A stretch of DNA of 64,000 nt from Mycolicibacter heraklionensis. GTDB lineage: Bacteria; Actinomycetota; Actinomycetes; Mycobacteriales; Mycobacteriaceae. Both the position numbers and the translations under genes were made by a program. The stretch lies in assembly GCF_019645815.1 (NCBI RefSeq), contig NZ_CP080997.1, positions 1,240,001-1,304,000 of the forward strand, read 5' to 3'. Below the pieces are notes generated by a model that was not told where the DNA came from, did no database searches, and worked only from the letters and a program-made list of their open reading frames with translations. Shown here piece after piece: positions 26,866-34,014 of this stretch (positions are counted from its first letter, which is position 1; each line of letters starts with the position of its first letter).

Positions 26866-27212
26866 AGGGCCTCGGGTGTCAGTCGCGGCCAGTCAAGGAT
26901 CTCTTCGACAACGACAAGCGGTGCACTGCTGCGATACGAGCGGGTCGGATTGCCGGGGAACTTCTTGTCGGTGACATTGGGGTCGTTCTCGAATTCCCCG
27001 GTCGGTTCGACGCGATACACCCGCGGCTCCCCGTCGCCGGCGGCGAGCTCGGCCGCCAGCCCTGCACCGCTGACCAGCGCGGTGAAGTAGATGTGGTTCA
27101 TCACGATCTCGGGCCGGTAGTTGGACCGGAAGCCCGCGCTGAGCAGTTCACCAACCACCAGTTGAGCCTTGGTGCCGTGAAAGAACGGGCCTTCGTCGTC
27201 GATCGCGTCCAT
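26802..27212 (-). CDS. arr: Rifampicin ADP-ribosyltransferase Arr
   Basis: 136 residues. Arr family: FFHGTKAQLVVGELLSAGF, IYFTALVSGAGLAAELA, VYRVEPTGEFENDPNVTDK and FPGNPTRSYRS all align with the M. smegmatis enzyme, including the NAD-binding His and Tyr of HGTK/YFTA and the Asp of DPNVTDK. It inactivates rifampicin by ADP-ribosylation. ATG 27212 follows TACCCT (27225-27220) by seven bases, so the message is probably leaderless. Arr is common in fast-growing environmental mycobacteria and absent from M. tuberculosis. Confidence 0.95.
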   Translation of the reverse strand: MDAIDDEGPFFHGTKAQLVVGELLSAGFRSNYRPEIVMNHIYFTALVSGAGLAAELAAGDGEPRVYRVEPTGEFENDPNVTDKKFPGNPTRSYRSSAPLVVVEEILDWPRLTPEALQEWRDRLAALRADGLDEIIN

Positions 27213-27219
27213 CGGTTAA

Positions 27220-27225
27220 AGGGTA
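27220..27225 (-). promoter_or_regulatory. arr -10, leaderless
   Basis: On the minus strand TACCCT, seven bases, then ATG 27212. Confidence 0.55.
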
Positions 27226-27310
27226 TCGACCCGCGCCCTGCGGATTCGTGGCTGCGTCGGCTCGGCCGGCAGCAACGCAGCCGGCCCGGTCGCGGCGTTA
27301 GGGTTGAGCT

Positions 27311-27625
27311 GTGGTCGCATCCGATGACCGTCAGAAGGCCGTCACGCAGCGCGAGGCGGAGCTGCTGCGGCGCGAGCGAGTCGCTGATGAACGAGATCGC
27401 GTCGCTGACCAGCGGGACCAGATCGCAGACACCCGCGAACAGGACGCAGACGATCGAGAGGCGCGTGCGGACGAGCGTGAGGGAGCAACTGCGCAGCGCG
27501 AGCGGGAGCGACTGCAACGCGTCGACGACCGAGCGGACCGTCAGCAAGCCGCGGCTAGGCGGGAGAACGCTGAAGTCAGGCGCGCGATGGCCCAGTCCCG
27601 GCGAGATCTGAACAACCAGCCGTAA
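27311..27625 (+). CDS. Heptad-repeat coiled-coil protein
   Basis: 104 residues from GTG 27311, preceded by TAGGGT (27299-27304) and six bases, so likely leaderless. Residues about 23-64 consist of six near-perfect seven-residue units of the form xxADxRx (RVADERD, RVADQRD, QIADTRE, QDADDRE, ARADERE, GATAQRE), followed by an Arg/Gln-rich helix. No other domain. A long soluble coiled coil, perhaps structural or a partner binder; function unknown. A strong terminator follows at 27671. Confidence 0.65.
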   Translation: MVASDDRQKAVTQREAELLRRERVADERDRVADQRDQIADTREQDADDREARADEREGATAQRERERLQRVDDRADRQQAAARRENAEVRRAMAQSRRDLNNQP

Positions 27626-27670
27626 GAACCTACAGCTGATATGTAGGCACTTCTTGTCAAGAGGCAGGTG

Positions 27671-27703
27671 AAAGCCGCCCTGGTTTGGCGCCAGGGCGGC
27701 TTT
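27671..27703. terminator. Strong hairpin terminator
   Basis: AAAGCCGCCCTGG, a 7-base loop, then CCAGGGCGGCTTT: a perfect 13-bp stem with A/T ends that can serve both strands. It closes the coiled-coil gene. A smaller inverted repeat CCTACA...TGTAGG lies at 27629-27647. 27704-27941 contains no gene I can support. Confidence 0.8.
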
Positions 27704-27941
27704 CGTTTGATCGGGATCAGTCGGCTGCGGCGGTCGTTGATCAACGACGGTGGTGTCAGACTGATATACGCGGGTTGGTTACCGCAAGACGATGGTTCGG
27801 CGCGAACGGTGGCTGCCCTCTAGGGACGGGCATCACATCAGCATTCAATGAATCCTGTTGCTGCTCATAGCTGTAACGCAGATCCGGTTCGCTTACCTCG
27901 CCGCCGACCGACTAATTCCGATCAAGCTTGAGGGGCAGCGC

Positions 27942-29024
27942 TCAGGTCAACGTGGCCAGCGACCAGCACCAGCCGGCAAGTTGGCGGGCAACCGCGACGT
28001 TGGCCACGACGTGCGGCTTCTTGCGTTCGTTGAAGCGGCACCACTGTTGATGCAGACGCCGGTTGCCGGCATGACCTCGAGCCTTGAGCGCGGGATCGAC
28101 CTTGGCCCAGCGGGCCCGCATCGCCGGACCCGGGTTGCGGTAGGCAGCGCGGTGGTGCCAGGCTGCCTCGATCAACAGCCGGCGGACGTGGGCATTGCCT
28201 GCCTTGGTGATCGATCCCTGGACCCGAGAGGCGCCCGAGGAGTACTCGGTGGGTACTAAACCGACGTAGGCGCCGATCGAGGCACCGCTGAAGCGCGTCC
28301 AGTCACCGATCTCCACACTCAACGCCAATCCGGTCAGTGCTGAGATTCCCCGCAAGCATCCCAGCCGATCGACCGGATCGGCCCAGCGCGGCGAGGCCGC
28401 GATTGTGATGATCTGCTCGTCAAGGCGATCACGGGCCGCCGTGGCGGTCAGCACCGCATCGAAGTGGTGATCGAAAGCTGCGGCGGTGTGGCAGTCGGTG
28501 AAGCGTTGCCGCCGCAGCCAGGTTTCGTGTGTCCCGGTCCAGGCCTGCCCGCCGGAGTACACCCGGCCTTGGCGCAGCAGCAGTTTGGACAACCGGTGCC
28601 GAACCCGCATCAGATCGGCGCGGGCGTCTTCGCGGGCACGCACTAGATCGCGTACTGCCTCGACCTCAGCCTCGGGCACGGTGACCGCGGTGATCTCACC
28701 CAGGCGCAGCAGCCGGGTCAAGTGCGCTGCGTCGCGAGCGTCGGTCTTGACCCGATCACCACCAGGGCGAATCAACTTCGACGGTGCAGCGACCACGCAG
28801 TCGATCTGGGCGGCAGCCAGCGCCCGCGCCAACCCGAACCCCGTCGGCCCGGCCTCATAGGCCACCCGCACTGGAGCACGCAGCCGATGCAACCAATCGA
28901 GAATCTCGCCATAGTCCGGGCACAACCGTGCCCGCTCAACCTGACCCGTTCCTTCATCGACAGCATGCGCAACCACCGAAAGCGCGTGCACGTCCAACCC
29001 GACACTCGTACCGTTGAAACTCAC
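27942..29024 (-). CDS. IS110-family transposase
   Basis: 360 residues from GTG 29024, with AGGAGG six bases upstream (the frame is open to TTG 29045). DEDD RuvC-like N-terminal domain (VGLDVHALSV, Asp; YEAGPTGFGLARAL; KTDARDAAHLTRLL) and Tnp20 C-terminal domain with ALTGLALSVEIGDW, GAYVGLVP and ITKAGNAHVRRLLIEA with the recombinase serine region. Apparently intact. IS110 elements have no long terminal inverted repeats and are guided by a bridge RNA from a noncoding end, so element ends cannot be fixed by eye. Confidence 0.93.
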   Translation of the reverse strand: MSFNGTSVGLDVHALSVVAHAVDEGTGQVERARLCPDYGEILDWLHRLRAPVRVAYEAGPTGFGLARALAAAQIDCVVAAPSKLIRPGGDRVKTDARDAAHLTRLLRLGEITAVTVPEAEVEAVRDLVRAREDARADLMRVRHRLSKLLLRQGRVYSGGQAWTGTHETWLRRQRFTDCHTAAAFDHHFDAVLTATAARDRLDEQIITIAASPRWADPVDRLGCLRGISALTGLALSVEIGDWTRFSGASIGAYVGLVPTEYSSGASRVQGSITKAGNAHVRRLLIEAAWHHRAAYRNPGPAMRARWAKVDPALKARGHAGNRRLHQQWCRFNERKKPHVVANVAVARQLAGWCWSLATLT

Positions 29025-29057
29025 CGGAGGCCTCCTGATCTGCAACTGTGGCTCTAC

Positions 29058-29125
29058 CAGTGCGAGTGTTCACTCGACACCGGCAACCCACGTCCGATTG
29101 CAGCCCGAGGCCTTCGGCCTCAAGT
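29058..29125 (-). ncRNA. Candidate IS110 bridge-RNA region
   Basis: The noncoding flank upstream of the transposase holds two perfect hairpins close together: CGAGTG TT CACTCG (29063-29076) and GAGGCC TTC GGCCTC (29107-29121, a cUUCGg-type loop). In the IS110 group the bridge RNA is made from this 5' flank. Length and ends are not determined; only the location and folding support it. Confidence 0.4.
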
Positions 29126-29194
29126 CACCCCCATAGCGTCTAGGGGACGTTCGTCGTCACGATCACGTTGATCGAAATCAGCGTTGCGTGACGG

Positions 29195-29548
29195 CTACCA
29201 GATGACGGCGAGCCCGGCGGCCGTCAGGGCCAGCGCGCCCGCGGCGTAGAACAGCGGGCGAGGGGCTTCCCCACCTGACTTGCGTTGCCGGGCCCGGCCG
29301 ATGCCCAGGACGGCGCCCAGGGCGATCAGGATCACCAGCTTGATCTCGATCTTGGGGTAGTTGAGCACCACTCCAGCGGGCCAGGGCGCGGCCAGCGCAA
29401 GTCCGGTCAGCAACGACAGCACCACGCCGTAGTCCATCACCGGGGTGAGCTGGAAGCGACGTGCCGCGGCTTCGGCGATCAATGCCCCGAAGGTCACCGC
29501 GAATCCGACGATGTGCAGCAGAACTATTACGTGTCGTAGTACCTCCAC
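29195..29548 (-). CDS. Small four-span membrane protein
   Basis: 117 residues from GTG 29548, chosen because TAGCCT (29561-29556) lies exactly seven bases upstream (leaderless); the frame runs back to TTG 29578. Four hydrophobic segments: about 5-27 (VIVLLHIVGFAVTFGALIAEA), 38-58, 70-90 and 98-117. A His in the first helix and basic loops are the only polar marks. No enzymatic motif; function unknown. It is the first gene after the accessory region and divergent from the OsmC gene. Confidence 0.75.
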   Translation of the reverse strand: MEVLRHVIVLLHIVGFAVTFGALIAEAAARRFQLTPVMDYGVVLSLLTGLALAAPWPAGVVLNYPKIEIKLVILIALGAVLGIGRARQRKSGGEAPRPLFYAAGALALTAAGLAVIW

Positions 29549-29636
29549 GTCGCTCAGGCTAGCCCCTGGCGGCGGCAAATGGTATTCGATCCGACGACCT
29601 GGTGGCCGCGTCGTTCGCCGACCTGAGGCGGGTCTC

Positions 29637-29642
29637 TACCCT
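29637..29642 (+). promoter_or_regulatory. OsmC-like gene -10, leaderless
   Basis: TACCCT, seven bases, ATG 29650. Confidence 0.55.
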
Positions 29643-29649
29643 TACCGGC

Positions 29650-30162
29650 ATGACTTCTTCGACAACTCGCCTGGCCGCCGTCGTCGCCGCCACCAGTGAC
29701 CCGGCCGCCGCCGACCCGGCCGGCTCCCAGGTCGTCTTCCGCGCCTCGGCCGTCGCGCATGATGCGGTGGCCAGCACGATCACCCTGGGCCAATACACGG
29801 TCGAAGTTGACGAGCCGCCGGCGCTCGGCGGTGAGAACACCGCCCCCAATCCGGTCGAGTACTACCTGGGGTCACTGCTGTCCTGCCAGGTGGTCACCTG
29901 GCGGTACTGGGCCGAGAAGCTGGGTATCGCGGTCGACGAGATCACCGGGCGCGCCGAGGGAGACCTGGACGTGCGCGGGTTCTTCGGGCTGGACGACGCA
30001 GTCCGCCCCGGCTTCAAGGAGGTGCGGGTGGTTGTCACCGTGACCGGCCCGGAAACCGAGGAGCGGTACCGGGAACTGCACCAGGTCGTCGAAAAGCACT
30101 GCCCGGTACTGGATTTGACCACTAACGTCACTCCGGTGCGCAGCACGCTGGAGATCGGGTAG
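29650..30162 (+). CDS. OsmC-family protein
   Basis: 170 residues. OsmC/YhfA fold: YTVEVDEPPALGGENTAPNPVEYYLGSLLSCQVVTWR (in pieces) carries the conserved Glu and first Cys; the second Cys is in HCPVLDL near the C-terminus. These two cysteines reduce organic peroxides in the family. Five bases separate it from the next monooxygenase-like gene, so the two are probably co-transcribed. Confidence 0.9.
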   Translation: MTSSTTRLAAVVAATSDPAAADPAGSQVVFRASAVAHDAVASTITLGQYTVEVDEPPALGGENTAPNPVEYYLGSLLSCQVVTWRYWAEKLGIAVDEITGRAEGDLDVRGFFGLDDAVRPGFKEVRVVVTVTGPETEERYRELHQVVEKHCPVLDLTTNVTPVRSTLEIG

Positions 30163-30167
30163 CGCCC

Positions 30168-30491
30168 GTGATCTTCATCGTGGTCAAGTTCGCGGTCAAG
30201 CCGGAGTGGGCGGAGCGCTGGCCGCAGCTGGTGGCCGGCTTCACCGCGGCCACTCGCGCCGAGCCGGGCAACCTGTGGTTCGACTGGTCGCGCAGCCTGG
30301 AGAATCCAAACGAGTACGTGCTCGTCGAAGCCTTCCGGGACGGCGACGCCGGCAGTGCGCACGTCAACAGCGACCACTTCAAGCAGGCCATGGCCGACAT
30401 GCCGCAGGCATTGGTGTCGACGCCGAAGATCATCAGCCAGCAGATCGACGCCACGGACTGGTCGGCGATGGGTGAGCTGACGGTCGATTAG
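30168..30491 (+). CDS. Antibiotic-biosynthesis-monooxygenase-like protein
   Basis: 107 residues, a dimeric ferredoxin-like ABM domain: IFIVVKFAVKPEWAERW, TRAEPGNLWFDWSRS, EYVLVEAFRDGDAGSAHVNSDHFK. Such proteins are small quinol or haem-related oxygenases or simple binding proteins. Orthologue of Rv1117 by position. Its stop overlaps the convergent YiiX-like gene by four bases. Confidence 0.85.
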   Translation: MIFIVVKFAVKPEWAERWPQLVAGFTAATRAEPGNLWFDWSRSLENPNEYVLVEAFRDGDAGSAHVNSDHFKQAMADMPQALVSTPKIISQQIDATDWSAMGELTVD

Positions 30492-31192
30492 CGCACGACG
30501 ACAATCTCCCGGCCCAGCTGGTAACCGGGGGTCAGCGGCAGGATGTCGCCGCTCCAGAACGATCCGGGGTCGAACCAGTTGGAGCTCTTGTCGGTCGACA
30601 GCAATCCCATCTCCTCGTAGGTGATGGCCACCGTCTCGGCGCAGTACGCGGTCTGCAGTCCGACGCGGCTGTGGCGGGCCTTGCGCCGTTGGGTGATCTC
30701 GTGGACCTTGCGGTCCAGAAACGGGATGCCGCGCGTCCAGTCGCGCGCGGTCGGCAGCCGCCCCCGCAGCCACCGGCCCGTGAGCCGCGCTGTGGTGGGG
30801 AAGGCGGTGCCGTCCATCCGCGCGATCGCCTGCAGCAGGTGGTTCTCCTGCTTGCGGGTGATGGTCCCGCTGAGCTGACGGAACCAGCAGCGCTGCTCAT
30901 AGCGGCCCATCCACTGTTCGACCGCGGCCCGGGCGTCGTTGAGCTGTACACCGCGGTGGTTGGTGCCGGTCCAGAAGTCGTGCAGCTTGTCGCCGAGCTC
31001 GGCATGCCAGATCAGCGGCGGCAGGTCATCGAGGGCCACCGTCATCCCGACGTGGTTCACCGGGGCATTGGACAGGGTTTGGATGGCGCGGTCCGGGCCG
31101 GAGCGGCCCCGGAAGAGCCAGATATCGCCGGTGCGCGTCTCGGCCAGCGCCCGCTCCAACGTCACTGTGTGTTCGTCCACGCTCAGCACCAT
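30488..31192 (-). CDS. YiiX-like permuted papain-fold protein (Rv1118c-like)
   Basis: 234 residues from ATG 31192; the frame runs on to 31468 but through the small gene on the other strand. Motifs fit the permuted papain-like YiiX/YaeF group: GDIWLFRG, the His of NHVGMTV (about 47), and the Cys of TAYCAETVAITYEEMG (about 190), where order His before Cys is the permuted one. Members are predicted amidases or acyl-thioester hydrolases of the envelope. No signal peptide is visible. Substrate unknown. Confidence 0.7.
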   Translation of the reverse strand: MVLSVDEHTVTLERALAETRTGDIWLFRGRSGPDRAIQTLSNAPVNHVGMTVALDDLPPLIWHAELGDKLHDFWTGTNHRGVQLNDARAAVEQWMGRYEQRCWFRQLSGTITRKQENHLLQAIARMDGTAFPTTARLTGRWLRGRLPTARDWTRGIPFLDRKVHEITQRRKARHSRVGLQTAYCAETVAITYEEMGLLSTDKSSNWFDPGSFWSGDILPLTPGYQLGREIVVVR

Positions 31193-31203
31193 AAAGTGTG
31201 AGC

Positions 31204-31365
31204 GTGCGCAGCATCTGGAAATGGATCGGCCTGGCGGGTGTGGTCGGGGTCGCCGCCGGCGGAGTGCTGGTGGCCCGGGACCAGCGACGGCGACGGGCCT
31301 ACACGCCCGACGAAATCCGCGCACGGCTGCATGAGCGGCTGGCCGAGGCCGGCGGCGAAGACTAG
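31204..31365 (+). CDS. Small membrane-anchored protein
   Basis: 53 residues from GTG 31204 (an in-frame GTG at 31198 is also possible). TAAAGT (31192-31197) lies six bases before 31204, so a leaderless start there is favoured. One membrane helix (WIGLAGVVGVAAGGVLVA), then RDQRRRRAYTPDEIRARLHERLAEAGG: a basic stop-transfer and a helical cytosolic tail. Small anchored peptides of this kind are common in mycobacteria; no function is known. Confidence 0.6.
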   Translation: MRSIWKWIGLAGVVGVAAGGVLVARDQRRRRAYTPDEIRARLHERLAEAGGED

Positions 31366-31371
31366 CGCGGA

Positions 31372-32199
31372 CTACTCCGTGGTGACGTCGACGGCATAGA
31401 GGCGGTGCGTGCCGGCGAAGCCCTTCAGCTCGGCATCGCGGCCGGCGCCGACGACGATGTCGTCGCATTCCTTGACGGCGTCGCGCACCGGTCCACTGAT
31501 CAGGATCTGGCCGCCCTCGGCGGCAGCGGCCACTCGTGCGGCCATCGCGACGTTGCGTCCGAACAGGTCGTCACCGCGGCGCACCGAGCGGCCCATGTGT
31601 ACGCCGATCCGGACCCGGATCGGGTGCTGCGGTTTACGCCCGCGTCGCGACGCCAGCGCGTGCTGGATGTCGATAGCACACCGCACCGCTTGGTCGGGTT
31701 GAGCGAAGGCGATCATGAAGCCGTCGCCCTGGCTCTTGACCACATGCCCGGAGTGCTGCGAGACCAGACGCTGCACCATCTCGTCGTGCCGGGCGATCAG
31801 CTTCACCCAGGCGCGATCGCCGATCCGCTCGTTGAGCGCGGTGGATCCTTCGATGTCGGTGAACAGCACCACCACGTGTCCGTTCGGGGTCAGGCGGGCC
31901 AGATCGGGACGTTCCACCTCCGCCCAGTCGGCGAGGTCTTCGATCGAACTGCGAACGGCCGCGCCGAATCCCTTCTTGCGCACCAGGTTTGCGGTCTGCC
32001 AGACGGTCTTGACGGCCTCACGTCCGCCGGTCAGCAGTAGGTTGCGGGTGTCGACCTGACTGCGCAGCGCCTCGTTCTCGGCGCGGACCGTCCGCAACTG
32101 ACGGGTCAACACCGCCAGGGCGACGGCTTCGGTGAGCGCCACCGCCGCCAGCACACCGGCCGCCAGCAGCGTCGGCGTCAGCCATCCGATCCCGAACAT
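31372..32199 (-). CDS. Membrane-anchored class III adenylate cyclase (Rv1120c-like)
   Basis: 275 residues. One N-terminal membrane helix (about 8-33), a coiled segment with [14 protein letters not shown], then a full class III cyclase domain (about 105-270): metal Asp in [11 protein letters not shown], the Lys and second Asp in [13 protein letters not shown], and RIGVHMG. Converts ATP to cAMP if the dimer is active. The M. tuberculosis counterpart is, as I recall, truncated; this copy looks complete. It starts directly after the bpoB-like stop and is co-transcribed with it. Confidence 0.88.
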   Translation of the reverse strand: MFGIGWLTPTLLAAGVLAAVALTEAVALAVLTRQLRTVRAENEALRSQVDTRNLLLTGGREAVKTVWQTANLVRKKGFGAAVRSSIEDLADWAEVERPDLARLTPNGHVVVLFTDIEGSTALNERIGDRAWVKLIARHDEMVQRLVSQHSGHVVKSQGDGFMIAFAQPDQAVRCAIDIQHALASRRGRKPQHPIRVRIGVHMGRSVRRGDDLFGRNVAMAARVAAAAEGGQILISGPVRDAVKECDDIVVGAGRDAELKGFAGTHRLYAVDVTTE

Positions 32200-33051
32200 T
32201 CAGCCGGACACGAACTCGACGACGGCCGCGCTGAAGGCATCGTTGTCGTCGCCGGCCGCGGTGTGCCCTGCGTCGGACAATTCGACGAGCCGCGCGCCCG
32301 GGACCTTGGAGAGGAAGTCCGCGACACCCTCGGCGCTGACCACGTCGGACAGCTTGCCGCGGATCAGCAGGATGGGGATCTGCAGGCCCATGGCGGCCGC
32401 CTCGATCTTCTCGGTGCGCAGCGCCGGGTCGTCGCCGGGTTTGGTCATCAGCGCGGGATCCCAGTGCCAGTACCATCGGCCGTCGCGGAACCGCAGATTC
32501 TTCTTCAGTCCCTCGGGGCTGCGGGGCTTGGTCCGGTGCGGCAGATACGCGGCCACCGCATCGGCGGCCTGTTCGAGGGAATCGAAGCCGTCGATGTGGC
32601 CGAACATGAAGTCGCGGATCCGGGCGCTGCCGTCCTTCTCGTAACGCGGCACCACGTCGACCAACACCAGCTTGGTCACCCGCTGCGGCCCGGCCTGATC
32701 GGCCACCAGAATGCCGGTCAGCCCGCCCATGCTCGCCCCGATCAGTGCCACCGGCCGGCCGATCGCCGTGATCACCGCGACTGCATCGGCGGTCAGCGTC
32801 TCGATGGCATAGTCGGCGTTCGGTGCGCGGTCGCTGTCGCCGTGGCCGCGGGTGTCGAGCGCGACGACGTGATAGCCCCGGTCGGCCAGGATCTGGCCGG
32901 TCTTGTGCCAGGAATGCCGATTCTGTCCACCGCCGTGCAGCATCACGATGCTCGGATGCTCAGCGGCTTCGGTGGCACCCCGGTTCCACTCGTCGGCGAC
33001 CAGCGTTACTCCGCCGACGCCGTCGTACTCGACGGTCTGGGCTGTGCGCAT
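32200..33051 (-). CDS. bpoB: Alpha/beta hydrolase, BpoB-like
   Basis: 283 residues from ATG 33051; TACCAT (33063-33058) is six bases upstream, so leaderless. The frame continues to 33963 but only as the antisense of ephC. VMLHGGGQNRHSW, nucleophile GASMGG (Ser about 107), acid in IRGKLSDVV and His in LSDAGHTAAG form the triad. Called a non-haem peroxidase in M. tuberculosis (Rv1123c), but such proteins are usually esterases. Followed without a gap by the adenylate cyclase. Confidence 0.85.
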   Translation of the reverse strand: MRTAQTVEYDGVGGVTLVADEWNRGATEAAEHPSIVMLHGGGQNRHSWHKTGQILADRGYHVVALDTRGHGDSDRAPNADYAIETLTADAVAVITAIGRPVALIGASMGGLTGILVADQAGPQRVTKLVLVDVVPRYEKDGSARIRDFMFGHIDGFDSLEQAADAVAAYLPHRTKPRSPEGLKKNLRFRDGRWYWHWDPALMTKPGDDPALRTEKIEAAAMGLQIPILLIRGKLSDVVSAEGVADFLSKVPGARLVELSDAGHTAAGDDNDAFSAAVVEFVSG

Positions 33052-33123
33052 CTCAAGATGGTAGATAGTTTGGACGACAGGGCGGACAGAAACGCCTGCC
33101 CGGGGTGGCCTGAGGGGTATGTG

Positions 33124-34014
33124 ATGAGTGAACCGCGGTGGATCGATGTGTCTACGCCCGGGGTCGCGCTCAAGGCCTTGAGTTGGGGGACGCCGGGTGA
33201 CCCGGTGGCGTTGTGCCTGCACGGGTTTCCCGACACCGCCTACGGCTGGCGCCGGTTGGCGCCGCGGCTGGTCGCGGCCGGCTGGCATGTGGTGGCGCCG
33301 TTCATGCGCGGCTACGCCCCGTCCGCGATCCCGGCCGACGGCAGCTACCACATCGGCGCGCTGATGGACGACGCACTGCGCGTGCACGCCGCCGTCGGCG
33401 GGACCGGTCGCGACGTGGTGATCGGGCATGACTGGGGCGCGATGGCCGCCACCGGGCTGGCTGCGATGCCGGACAGTCCGTTCACCAAGGCGGTGATCAT
33501 GTCGGTGCCGCCACCGGCGGCGCTGCGCGCGGTCCGCGGGACAGACCGGCTCACCCTGGCCGGCTACCTGCCGGCGCAACTGCTGCGCAGCTGGTACATC
33601 AGTTACTTCCAACTGCCGTGGCTGCCGGACCACTCCGCCTCGTGGGTGCTGCCGCTGTTGTGGCGGCGGTGGTCGCCGGGGTATCCCGCCGAGGAGGATC
33701 TGCGGCACGTCGACGCGGCCATCGGAACGCCGGAGGGTTGGCGCGCCGCGCTTGGGCCGTACCGGGCGCTCCGCAGCCTGCGGGTTCCCGACCGCTACGC
33801 CGAGCTGCACCGACACTGGCTGCAGCTGCCACGGTTGCAGACCCTGTACCTGCACGGGCGCACCGACGGCTGCATGTCGCCGGGGTTCACGCGGTGGGTG
33901 GAACCGGCCTTGCCCGACGGGAGCGCCGTGGCCATCGTCGAGAACGCCGGCCACTTCCTGCAACTCGAACAGCCCGATGAGGTTGCGGATCGGGTGCTGC
34001 GATTCCTGACCTGA
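33124..34014 (+). CDS. ephC: Epoxide hydrolase EphC-like
   Basis: 296 residues from ATG 33124 with a GAGGGG site; GTG 33121 is an alternative. HGFPDTAYGWR oxyanion region, nucleophile Asp103 in GHDWGAM (Asp, not Ser, marks epoxide hydrolases and dehalogenases), and His in NAGHFLQLEQP. Opens epoxides to diols, perhaps from lipid or sterol breakdown. Orthologue of Rv1124. Its TGA overlaps the ATG of the acyltransferase-like gene. Confidence 0.9.
   Translation: MSEPRWIDVSTPGVALKALSWGTPGDPVALCLHGFPDTAYGWRRLAPRLVAAGWHVVAPFMRGYAPSAIPADGSYHIGALMDDALRVHAAVGGTGRDVVIGHDWGAMAATGLAAMPDSPFTKAVIMSVPPPAALRAVRGTDRLTLAGYLPAQLLRSWYISYFQLPWLPDHSASWVLPLLWRRWSPGYPAEEDLRHVDAAIGTPEGWRAALGPYRALRSLRVPDRYAELHRHWLQLPRLQTLYLHGRTDGCMSPGFTRWVEPALPDGSAVAIVENAGHFLQLEQPDEVADRVLRFLT

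Noticed and set aside
25162..27212. CRISPR or tRNA genes in the accessory region
   Set aside because: No regularly spaced repeats and no cloverleaf-like sequence ending in CCA-type acceptor pairing were found.
29602..29649. Longer start for the OsmC-family gene
   Set aside because: The TACCCT-N7-ATG promoter fits 29650, and the extra residues lack conservation features.
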